Assembly (NCBI GenBank): GCA_949825025.1
Contig: OX463781.1
Span: 41,057,150 to 41,121,149 of the forward strand
DNA from: Siphlonurus alternatus
Lineage: Eukaryota; Arthropoda; Insecta; Ephemeroptera; Siphlonuridae
Reading direction: 5' to 3'
Length of the DNA stretch: 64,000 nt
The notes under the pieces were generated by a model. The model saw nothing but the letters and a program-made list of their open reading frames with translations, ran no database searches and was not told the origin of the DNA. Below, in pieces: positions 37,185-64,000 of the stretch (positions are counted from its first letter, which is position 1; each line of letters begins with the position of its first letter). The translations under genes and the position numbers were made by a program.

Positions 37185-38678
37185 GTATTTTCACACTGAT
37201 ATCATTATACATATATATACATTTAATAATATCTCAGAATGTTTAGAATATATATTTTTTTTTATATATTAAGTTCACAAACTTTAATTTCCAGGCTACA
37301 AAATTCATATAACAGCTACAATATTACAAATCTTAGTTCACGTGTGGATTCAACTGTGTGCGGCGGCCATCTTGAAATTTATATTAAGGCTAGCTCTTAT
37401 GGATGTTGCCATTTGGTCTGGACTGTCTGGAGCTTTGGCACCATAGAGTCAGGCATAAAATTAAACTTGTTATACTGTAGGACTGAGTTAACAAATAATT
37501 ATATACTGTAAAAATTAATGGAGCAAAACTCCAAAAATGCAAATAATGGAATCAACAGTAAGTTGTATAAACACTCTAAACATATTTTAATTGTTAAAGT
37601 TGAAATAATAATAAAAAAAAAAAAACTTACTGCATATTTTGTTTTAGCTTAATTAGCTAAAATAATAATATTAAAACAATGTTTCTATTTTTATTCCATT
37701 GTCCAATATTGTTTAATTAAAAATAAGTCAAAGGCATGGTTTCAACATCAGTTATTATAATTATTACCATCTATTTTGTCAAGTCACATGCTTGTGAAAT
37801 CTTTTCATGTGCATATTTTGAAACATAAAACTAATAGCAAAAATACTTGAGAAAGCACAGGTTTATTATATATATCTTAACAGATCTGCATGATTAAATC
37901 ATCAAAATTAAATACTATACCAAAATACAAGAACAGTCCCCATAACGTTTTTCAGTAGTTTCAAAACAAAGGTAGATCTGAAAAAAGGGTAGGTTCTCGA
38001 GGGGGGGGGGGGGTATCTTTAAAGAAGATTAACACGTTTCTCTGCTTTTGCCACTTTTTTAAATGGCAAATTAGGGAGAAAGGATTTGCTTTTTGTTTCC
38101 TTCTGTTCACATTGTGCTTAGGTTCTGCCTTTTTCAGTCCGCCCATTGAGCTTACAGGTATTTTCTTTTGTAATATGCTGTATCTATGTTTTTATTTGGC
38201 TCAATAAACATTTATTATTATTATTATTATTATTATTTACTTTATCACGATATGTCTTACTTAATTGACACTTCTTTTCAGTAAAATAAAACCGGGACTT
38301 ATCATATCACCAAAGTCAACAACCAAAAAGACACCCCTTTTTTGTCGGCCATTAAACAACTGGTGAATGAAACAGGCTGACTAATGAACCAAAAGAATGC
38401 TTATAATCCACTCACCTAAAGTAAAAACTTTCCAAAAATGTTTTATAGTAATGAAAAAAAAGTTTTATAAATAAAACAACCATATAATTACAATTTAACT
38501 CATTATTTACAACTAAATTGAATATAAAAACTTGCGTGACTGGCGTGACTTGCGTGGTATCTTTAGAGTGGGACAATTTGAATATTGATATAGAGGCGCT
38601 GCGATCGCTGCGCAACTCTGGCGTTACCTTACCCTTAAACTTCTTTCATGAATGACGTTTCTTGGTTTCCCTTTTGTA
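37185..38678. other. Non-coding sequence with a LINE-like tail
   Basis: Nothing coding recognised. At about 38,160-38,240 a plus-oriented tail, GGCTCAATAAACATTTATTA with (TTA)n, looks like a LINE 3' end. A run of ~13 G lies at 38,000-38,012. Confidence 0.45.
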
Positions 38679-39140
38679 CAGTCCTGGACAATTCTTTTGC
38701 GAAAATCTTGGGGGAGATGCTCGTAGCTTGGCAAAGCCATTGTGATCAAAAACGAAGGAAATTAATTCTGACACTAATCCTCCATTGTCGTCTCGAGTGA
38801 CAAGGGTTGACAGGCAGCAACAATTGACGTGAATAATTAGTTATTGCAATTAATTATTTAATTAATGAATTAACTAATTAATTAAACATGAATTTAATTT
38901 AATAAATAAATTAAGTCATTAATTATTTAATCATTGCTTTAATTACTTTTTTACACTACAATGAAGATTTAATTGCAATAACTAATTATTCAAATCAATT
39001 GTTGCTGCCTTTCAACCCTTGTCACTAGAGTTGACAATGGAGGATTAGTGTCAGGATTTCCTTCGTTTTTTATCACAATGGCTGTTGAAAGCAGTAGGTA
39101 GCTTACCCCACGATTTTCACAAAAGAATTGTGCAGGACTG
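38679..39140. mobile_element. Palindromic MITE (~460 bp) just 3' of the ABHD10-like gene
   Basis: TA|CAGTCCTGGACAATTCTTTT on the left and AAAAGAATTGTGCAGGACTG|TA on the right. Arms pair through CACTAATCCTCCATTG, CAAGGGTTGACAGGCAGCAA and AATAATTAGTTATTGCAATT. The TA flanks support a Tc1/mariner-type target. It ends 32 bp from the ABHD10-like stop codon, so it may supply the 3' UTR as a large hairpin. Confidence 0.88.
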
Positions 39141-39171
39141 TACTAGCAGGATCTACCGGAGAGTTGTTTTC

Positions 39172-42100
39172 TCACACCTGGCGATGCCTACTGTGACTGC
39201 TCTTGAGGATGGCATGTGAGAGCTCACTGTGATGGTGACGTCTGATGGGGTAGCTCTTGAGCAGCTGCGTCAACACCAAGAACAGTAGCTCGAGATCCTC
39301 AGGGTCTGAGAAGCCACGTACTTCCTGCTTACGGATCACCAAGTCAACGTCCTCACTTGCAAGCTGCTCAACGATACGTAGAGACAGAGAGTATGGAACA
39401 GTCAGGTCCTGCAACAACACCAACAAAATTCATATCAACATGAACTTTATAATGAAAAGACAGGGAAAATTTATTATGTGTTGTATTATATACAGTAAAA
39501 ATTTGTTTTTGTGTAAAGTCGAGGGACCCAGAAAATTAAGTTTACCTTATATAAATTTTTTCCTATTATACCACACAATGATAATTATTTTTGACTGAAC
39601 CAAGATTTCCTTTACTCAAAATCAAGTTTTGCGTAACAAATGCGCTATTAACGAGTTTTTACTGTAATTGAGTTAATTAGTTAAGCTCTATAATGTTATA
39701 TGTGCCCAGATTCAAAACAAGAGAAGGTGCCAGAAACAGATGGAAAAGGAGTAGACCACCTTTGGTCCCATGCTTAGACAAAGTGTAAATTTTCAGATGA
39801 CAAGTCTTACCTGCATGCCCTGCAGGAGCCGGACAGGAACTTTGATAGGAATCTCCTTGGAGAGGTCAATCTCGTGTCTGCGACTTCCCTCGGCAAAGTC
39901 CTTGCGCATGAACATCTCCAGGTAGTCGCTGGTGAACTTGTACACCTTGCCAGCGTCAAGTCTTGCCTTGCCCTGTAGCACAGTTAAACAAAACAAACTT
40001 TAATGCAAATTTTAAAAAAAATGCTTTCACATCATTTGTTCATATAAAATTTAATTTATTTACAGAAAATGAACAGTAAATTTTCTATTTCTTGTCAGTT
40101 TTGTAAACACTTCAATTGTCAGTGATAGCAAAATTTTGGCATAAGACCAACAGTAATCAGTAAGATTACCACTGAAAAAATAAGGGAAATTAGAAGAATA
40201 TATAACAGTTGTTGTTTAGGCTACAGATCATACTGCTAGTTTAACACTGCTCCTACCTCAGGGGTAGCTTGGTTGTAGGCAAGCAGAAAGTAGCTCCACA
40301 CAAAGTTGACAGACGGAGAGATCAAAACCAGGCTGTGGATCTTTTTGGGATTGTTGATTGCCATTATCATTGATAGCTGTAACAACATCACAAGGTTTAA
40401 ACAGTTGTACAGTGTATGAAATATCAGCAGCTTTAAAATAATGTAAAAAAAATACATACATATTTTCTGCAAAGCTATGGGAAATAAGCACTTTGAAAAA
40501 GAACAATCATTGGAAGTTGCTATATTCTTTAACTACTGAAGAGGATCTTTGTCAAATACAGTACAGTACTGTAGTTCTTATTTTATATTTTTGCTAATTT
40601 TAAATTAACCTTCTTAACATTATCCATTTATTTTTTTTCATCTTTTCTTATTAAACTTAAATTAATAAAAAGACATTTACAAACTAGTATTTACACACTA
40701 TTAACACACCTCGCCTTGGAAAATTTTCCAATTTCAGCCTTGTTTATCACTATGCCCTGTGTTTGTTATTCTTACGGGGCATGGTGATTAACAAAGCCGG
40801 AAGTGGGAAATTTTCCAAGGCGACGAGTTTATCGGTAGATTACAGCAGCAGATATTGAAATTCACAAAACATAGACGTGAAACAGACCTTATGGGTGACA
40901 TCATGAAAGACGTTTTGTATCAAATTATAAGTGATAAAGAGGAGGCAGCATTGACTGACCTTCACTCCATAAATTCAATACACATCCTTGCCGATATGAT
41001 GTAAACAACAAGGCACTTCTTAGTTTCCCTTGCTTCATGGGAGGTTCCTCACCCAGCTGCCGAGACTGTAGCCAACTAGCAGAACTGGACCACTAGTCAG
41101 ATGGTCCAGAACAGCTTGGCAGTCCTGAATCCAGTGGTTCATCTGCACCACACGTTTATCTCCAGGAGAAAGACCCAGGCCCTCAAGGTCAAACCTGCGG
41201 ACAAAAAATGACAACATGAACTTTGTTGAGCAAATACAGTCACATTTTCCAGTAAACATGATAAAATAAATTGAATAAATCAAACAAGTTTCATTTCAAA
41301 AATGGCACAAACACATGCAGTTTAACACCATAGTAGCTTAAAAACACGTATTTGTTAACATAATTTAAGCACATAAAAAAACAAAAATGCATAAAAAACA
41401 AAATATATAATAATAGCGATGATGCAATTACAGCCTACCAGAAGCTACTTTGAGTACAGCATCTTCTAGATCACTGAATTTGCTCTTCAGCTTTACCATA
41501 CAAAGTAAGGTGTGCAGTGACAGAAAGAGCTGAGAAGGAAAGAAGAAAGGAAAGAAAATAAAATTAGAATGCTATTACAAGTCATTTCAGGACCCTCCAA
41601 CCAGCAAGGGCGGATCCAGCCCGCGGCTTTGGGGGGGGGGGGGGGGGGGGGGCTATCCCGCAATGTTAAATTTTGGAGTGGGAGGGGGGCGATGGGTGGT
41701 AATACCTTCAATGTATTTTGGGACCTTGGGGGGGGGGGGGGGGGCGATCGCCTGCCGTGGCCTGCCAACCAGGAGCTTGCTCTAATAAATAATAATAATA
41801 AAATTAACGCGCCAAATGCGGCTATGCCACGGTGGCTCGCAAAGGGTTTGTCTTTATCTCTCTATGCAGATAGATACATAGAAGACAAACAGGAGTGAAA
41901 CTATAGTCTAACAGATCTTAGATTACCTGTAGACTCTATGGCGCCTAGCTTTGAGACTGTCTAGTCGTATGGATGGGATAAAGCAAAAGACAATCGCAGC
42001 GCGCAGCCAAATCTACACGTAAACTAAGATCTGTAATATACATACTGTAGCTCCATAAGAAAACCAAGGAGACCTACGGCATGCCGCAGCATTTTTCGAG

Positions 42101-42556
42101 TAAGTGAATGCGGCTTTAGATGTTACCAATTTAATATTGCTATTATAGTCATACATCTGCATAAGTATAATATATATGCATACAACTGTATAATATAGAT
42201 ATGATAATGAGCTTCTGGTAATAATTCCAATAACTTGCTGTAATGTGTTTTCCATAATATAATAATCCGTGTTTTTACCTGACAAAACTGTAGTCTTGTT
42301 CTCTGCAAAATCTTTCAATAACTTGTGCCTTGACACCTTCCATGCTGCACATGAATCCAGGAACGAACACGATGGTAGGTTGCTTGGAGCCCTCAAATTT
42401 ACGATAAGCTATACTTCGATCTGGCTTAATATTAAGCGACTTTAGAGTGGCTATACAACGAACACTTTGAAAAGAAACAATAAGTTTTGACTTTTGTCTA
42501 AAGAGAAAGTTTGATCCCATTTTTAAAATTCCCATATTTACTCTTGAATAAAACAT
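39172..42556 (-). CDS. ABHD10: ABHD10-like mitochondrial alpha/beta hydrolase (palmitoyl-protein thioesterase family), complete
   Basis: Five minus-strand exons: 42,556-42,279, 41,194-41,053, 40,376-40,257, 39,972-39,811 and 39,408-39,172. All introns are GT-AG with compatible phases. They give 312 codons against ~306 residues in mammals. The N-terminus is basic and hydroxylated without acids, like a mitochondrial targeting peptide. TIVFVPGFMCSMEG fits the oxyanion-loop strand, FVRFDLEGLGLSPGD the next strand, and LLVGYSLGSW carries the nucleophile elbow G-x-S-x-G. VPVRLLQGMQDLTVP holds the acid. In mammalian ABHD10 the catalytic His follows as RKHGDHRM. Here the aligned stretch is RKQEVRGF, with Arg at the His position. 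The family removes S-acyl groups from mitochondrial proteins and hydrolyses acyl-glucuronides. Activity of this version is uncertain. The C-terminal tail is His/Ser-rich. The neighbour SVEP1-like gene is divergent. Confidence 0.88.
40709..40827. mobile_element. Short hairpin MITE, 'GGAAAATTTTCC' family, in ABHD10-like intron 2
   Basis: Left CCTCGCCTTGGAAAATTTTC, right GAAATTTTCCAAGGCGACG. The loop region holds TTATCACTATGCCCTGTG and the mirrored GGGCATGGTGATTAACAAAG, so almost the whole ~119 bp folds on itself. Best-preserved family member here together with 58,242-58,357. Confidence 0.85.
41590..41765. repeat. G-rich interspersed repeat ('GCGGATCCAG' family) in ABHD10-like intron 1
   Basis: Starts GGGCGGATCCAGCCCGCGGC, carries G-runs, AATGTTAAATTTTGGAGTGG and ACCTTCAATGTATTTTG, and ends in another G-run. 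The same blocks appear in inverse order at 45,024-45,230, which ends GAGCTGGATCCGCCCCTGG. Confidence 0.75.
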
Positions 42557-42965
42557 TTTAAACCTTATAAAATACTGAAATGATTACAAAATACCTGAAG
42601 AATTGTTACAAAATTACAAAGGTAGTTAATTAAGCCGTTTAGGAAGATAAAATCACAAATGAAAATACGAAAAATATGACATCTTCAAGATTTTTGGCTA
42701 TGCCATGATCAGCTGATGAGCTGATGTCAGTGATGTCATAACTAAGAATAACTAGCCTACTTGACAACGCTATTTCTCAATCTGCGCACAAGACAAATGT
42801 TTCGGTAAATCACATTTCTGCGCATGCTTTGTAAGCACATATAGGGGCTATTATAACAAAATGCAAAATAAACAAATTTATAGAATTTGCAGGAATTTTG
42901 AATGTAATATTTTTTTCTCGATCTGTTTTAATATTTTTATTCTTAATAATAATAATAATAATTCT
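42557..42965. other. 5' flank of the ABHD10-like gene
   Basis: The upstream side of the minus-strand gene, between its first ATG and the GAAT microsatellite. It contains the small inverted pair CATGATCAGCTGATGAGCTG. No TATA box or other motif stands out. Confidence 0.3.
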
Positions 42966-43165
42966 TGAATGAATGAATGAATGAATGAATGAATGAATGA
43001 ATGAATGAATGAATGAATGAATGAATGAATGAATGAATGAATGAATGAATGAATGAATGAATGAATGAATGAATGAATGAATGAATGAATGAATGAATGA
43101 ATGAATGAATGAATGAATGAATGAATGAATGAATGAATGAATGAATGAATGAATGAATGAATGAA
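42966..43165. repeat. (GAAT)n microsatellite at a LINE 3' end
   Basis: About 200 bp of pure GAAT units. On the minus strand it reads (CATT)n directly after CTAAATAAAGATTATTTC, the end of the minus-oriented LINE remnant, so it likely grew from the LINE tail. Confidence 0.95.
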
Positions 43166-44860
43166 ATAATCTTTATTTAGCTTTCACTATTCAGTACAAA
43201 TATATTTTATATATTGTTTTAATTAAACAATATAATAAGAAACAGTTGGTTCATAAAATTTATGATAGTTGATTCATAAAAATTTTATGCCTATATAATA
43301 TACAGTACAATTAACATTTTTAGGATCCAAAAAAACATATTAATATATAATATATTTTATGTTTACCAATTATTGCTATAAATAGAAAATATATTATTGA
43401 CTTAATTATTGTAATACATAATTATAATCTTTCTTATATATATACACTATATATATACACTATATATACACAAATTTTTCTTTTACAAATTCTAGCTATC
43501 ATAGTCTTATATTATAATATAATTATATATAATATATATGATAGCTTTTAATTAAACATTTTTTTGTTAGAATTAACATATATGTTTTTATATTGATCGG
43601 CAATTCATTGAACAATTTTTTACCACAGTTATAAATTGATCCTTCCGATGTTTGTTAACACATTTTCTAAAATAATTATTGCAGCCTCGCGGATCTTGTA
43701 TTATAAATATATATGCATTTCATGAAATGAGCTTATTAAAAGAATAGTGCACTATTCTTATAATAAGCTCATTTTTAAAATGACTTGGAAATTTATCATT
43801 ATAATTTAATATCATAAAAAAATAACAGCACTTTTTAAGGCAAACTTTTGTTTAACACTTAACCATTGCAAAATTTTTAGCGTCAATTTTAAATGGGTTC
43901 TTTTTTTACAACCCGGCCAATACAATTTTCATATAGCTCGCCTGTTTTGCAGTCTCTGTAACACATTAATATTTCTCTTACTTAATTGTATTAAAAAACA
44001 ATGATGCGTGCACAATATTCAAAATGAGGAGCAATTATAGTTTTGTTTCCTTGGTAAACCATAATTTTACACCAAGTACTTAAAAACCCTGAAATTCTGC
44101 ATAAATAACCAATATTTTTCCCAATTTTTTTTTTACATCATCTCAATATGATCATTAAAACTCAGTGTACAATCAATTAATTAAAAAATACCAATATATT
44201 TTACATTTTTTTCAAATTCAAGTACTTCTCCGTCTAAAATCACATTTACATTTGGATTATCAGCAAAGATATTATTTATCTTACGATTTGAACTTGCAAT
44301 AGAGTATTGACCTAAAAAATTTTTATTGCAGAAATGGATAGAGCGTGCAAAGTTATGCTACCCTGATTTTTTTCAGATTTTTTAAAGCCCGGGAACTATT
44401 TTTAAAAAATTATTGAAAGTTATTTTTGTGACGTCACGAGACGCCGCTCCTTAAGAAAAAGATAGGACTTGCCGCCGCGTGACGTCACAAAAAGGACTTT
44501 CAATAATTTTTTAAAAATACTTCCCGGGCTCTAAAAAATCAGAAAAAAATCAGGGTAGCATAACTTTGCACGCTCTATCCATTTCTGTAATAAAAAAAAA
44601 TGAGGACAATACTCCATTATCATACAAATGTTTTTTTTTTTTTTTACATTTAGTTTTAATATGTTCAGATTAAACCAATAACTTAGTTTTTCTAGATCCT
44701 TATTAAGATCCTCACATAATTTTTTAAATTTCTTTCAAAAAAATAAGGACCAAAATTATAACACAATATCCTGGAAACAATTCGAGGACTAAGTTAGTTT
44801 CTTTCTAGCTTGTTTCCTATATAAGTTGCTAAAAACCCACGTATATACGCAATTAAAATA
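43166..44860 (-). mobile_element. Decayed non-LTR retrotransposon (reverse-transcriptase C-terminal remnant)
   Basis: On the minus strand, frame pieces at about 44,070-43,830 read NKTIIAPHFEYC, then after a frameshift INVLQRLQNRRAI, a stop, KLYWPGCKKRTHLKLTLKIL and QWLSVKQKFALKSAVIF. This is the conserved tail of LINE reverse transcriptases (HFEYC..., LQ.LQNRA...I, ML..L.WLSV.QR). Stops and frameshifts abound, so it is dead. The 3' end faces 43,166 with an AATAAAGA motif and microsatellite. A palindromic element at 44,329-44,587 interrupts it. The left-right extent is approximate. Confidence 0.75.
44329..44587. mobile_element. Palindromic MITE (~260 bp) inside the LINE remnant
   Basis: CAGAAATGGATAGAGCGTGC on the left pairs with GCACGCTCTATCCATTTCTG on the right. 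Arms continue through AAAGTTATGCTACCCTGATT, AGCCCGGGAA, AATTATTGAAAG and TTTTGTGACGTCAC. The centre is ~45 bp. TA follows on the right and TG precedes on the left (a mutated TA is possible). Confidence 0.88.
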
Positions 44861-44914
44861 AATGAATAAAAATGAATAAAATATATATATAATAAATTTT
44901 ATGACATATAATTT

Positions 44915-44921
44915 TTATATA

Positions 44922-44992
<71 letters not shown>
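44915..44992. repeat. (AT)n microsatellite
   Basis: About 75 bp of nearly pure alternating AT upstream of the G-rich repeat. Confidence 0.95.
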
Positions 44993-44997
<5 letters not shown>

Positions 44998-45023
44998 CGT
45001 GTCTCGACCGTCTCTGTCTGCAT

Positions 45024-45230
45024 GTTACGGGTGCGGATCCAAGGGGGGGGGGGCGATGGGGGCGATCCCCCCCCCCCCCATTTCAAAATACATTGAAGGT
45101 GTTGAAATATCTGAATTTGAATGTGTTACCACCCACCACCCATCGTCCCCCCTCCCATTCAAAATTTTAACATCACGGGATATAAGGCACCCCCACCCCA
45201 GAGCCGCGAGCTGGATCCGCCCCTGGCATA
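45024..45230. repeat. G-rich interspersed repeat ('GCGGATCCAG' family), inverse copy
   Basis: Begins TGCGGATCCAAGGG and G-runs, then CAAAATACATTGAAGGTGTT and CCATCGTCCCCCCTCCCATT, and ends CTGGATCCGCCCCTGGC. Ends are inverted to each other, and the interior matches 41,590-41,765 in opposite orientation. Confidence 0.75.
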
Positions 45231-45773
45231 TTATATATTTAAATGCTGCAAATAATTAAAGCTGCAATGACGATATTAAATTAATTTATTTTTTCAATTT
45301 TTTAATTATTTAATTGGAATCCAGTAATTTATTATAATTGATACGAATTATAAAAATATATTAATTTAATGATACATTTATATAATATATATAGTTAATA
45401 ATTATAAATTTATAACAAGCAAAACAAAATAAAACATAATATATTGTACGGACAGATTTTAATTTTAATGTAAAATATCATTATTAATTTTATAGTAATT
45501 TAAAATAATGAAATATATATAATAATAGAAATTATCATAATAAATACAGGCAAATAATTATTTTAGAATTATATTTTTTCGGACATATAATTATATAAAA
45601 TGTGCTGCATATTATTATAATATGGAATATGGATTAAATTTATAAAATATTTATATGTATTTTTTTTTTTTTTTTCAATGAGTTCAAAGCCCGTCTGATA
45701 GCGGTGACCTATGGGCCGCCAGCTGGCACGAATTGGCTGCGACGCGTCAGTCTGAGACAGTGGGCTAACTGCG
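45231..45773 (+). promoter_or_regulatory. 5' flank and probable 5' UTR of the SVEP1-like gene
   Basis: AT-rich to about 45,676, then an abrupt GC-rich stretch of ~90 bp leads to the ATG at 45,774, as expected for a 5' UTR. No TATA box at a convincing distance. Transcription start unknown. Confidence 0.35.
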
Positions 45774-63211
<17,438 letters not shown>

Positions 63212-64000
63212 GTAGGCATCATTTGAGTCATATATTATGCTGGTCGTCAGCAGGGTATGTATATTATAGGGGGTATGTTCATCTGAACTTTTGAGGCACT
63301 TGAGTGGTTCTTGCACAAAGAACTCCTGGTTACTTATATAATGTTTGTTCCTATAGTAAAACCATGTAAAAAGATCGTTCCTTTGCAGTGGCCTACAACA
63401 GTCACCAGTAGTCACATTTTTTTTCAATTTTAGACGTGCCGAAAGATCATTTTGTGAATAATAAAAAACTGAAGTCAGATTTTTGTTAATATTTTTTAAT
63501 TATTTTTAATCGAATTATTAAGCAAGGTCTATCAGAGTATCAAAGGATTTTAAAATCATGTATTACAATATCTTTGCCAAACAATAAACTTTTATAACTT
63601 TTTCGCCTCAACTTCTGCCATTTAGTGCTGCAGGTAGTATAGTTCCAAGACCTTTTCTTATCTTTTGATTTTAATGATGTATACGTGTCTTTATAATATT
63701 CAAAAAGTAGTTTGAAGAGCATTAATTGCTTTTATTTTAATTAAATAGGGTAAAGAGGGTGTTTTGATACTTAATTGTATCCTACCCATATTATGAAAAA
63801 TGTAATGTGAATTTTGATAATAAAAAACCCTTTAAACTGAAAACTGAAACTTTTAATGATACTTTGCGAGTTAAGTAATTTCAGAACGTTTGTCAACTAT
63901 GAAACTGGTTCAGTTGTACTGGAAATGAAATTTGAACCTGTGTGCTTTTGTATAACATTGCTAGTGTTTACTCTTTCGGGAAAACCGTGGCGGGTGTTGT
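63212..64000. other. SVEP1-like intron 28 (partial)
   Basis: AT-rich, no exon. Positions 63,763-63,840 match the dispersed repeat at 26,952-27,028 (TACTTAATTGTAT, TCTACCCATATT, AATTTTGATA). Confidence 0.6.

Noticed and set aside
36929..37212. Overlapping minus-strand frames of 64 and 79 codons
   Set aside because: Both lie in one arm of the 685 bp palindrome and mirror the other arm.

Overview
The window is nuclear DNA of an invertebrate animal. Genes are split by GT-AG introns, intergenic and intronic DNA is visibly AT-rich and full of microsatellites and hairpin-forming elements, and host exons are much richer in G and C than their surroundings. There is no prokaryotic gene organisation and no rRNA, tRNA or CRISPR array that I could see. 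A semaphorin-1-like N-terminus together with a SVEP1-like gene points to a bilaterian, probably a protostome (inference).

Layout. (1) 1-20,200: no host coding exon. If the semaphorin call is right, this is part of its very long first coding intron (minus strand). It carries a ~9.2 kb DNA transposon, 6,163-15,355, with ~320 bp foldback-type terminal inverted repeats. Inside is a six-exon, uninterrupted 794-codon MULE transposase gene (D-D-E residues plus SWIM zinc finger). (2) 20,204-20,377, minus: one exon with a signal peptide and the start of a semaphorin-1-like protein. (3) 20,400-38,700: no confident gene. It holds a degraded Tc/mariner-type element with ~200 bp TIRs, many palindromic MITE-like elements, LINE 3' tails and long (AT)n and (AAAT)n arrays. 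(4) 39,172-42,556, minus: a complete five-exon ABHD10-like mitochondrial alpha/beta hydrolase whose usual catalytic His position is Arg. (5) 42,966-44,860: a decayed minus-strand non-LTR retrotransposon with a recognisable reverse-transcriptase C-terminus. (6) 45,774-63,211, plus: the first 28 coding exons (~1,506 codons) of a SVEP1-like secreted matrix protein: signal peptide, VWA, Cys-rich/GCC modules, three sushi, two HYR, a fourth sushi, a spacer, GCC modules, EGFs, and the start of a pentraxin/laminin-G domain. The gene continues past the right edge.

The host genes are not an operon. ABHD10-like and SVEP1-like are divergent neighbours about 3.2 kb apart. The most striking property of the window is the number and variety of long, near-perfect palindromes (about 20, 60-690 bp, in at least eight families that recur here). 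Several lie in introns, a few tens of bases from splice sites. The best candidates for a second look are the intact MULE with hairpin-built ends, the likely non-canonical GA-AG intron in the SVEP1-like gene, the altered ABHD10 catalytic triad, and two partial duplications of exon boundaries inside SVEP1-like introns.
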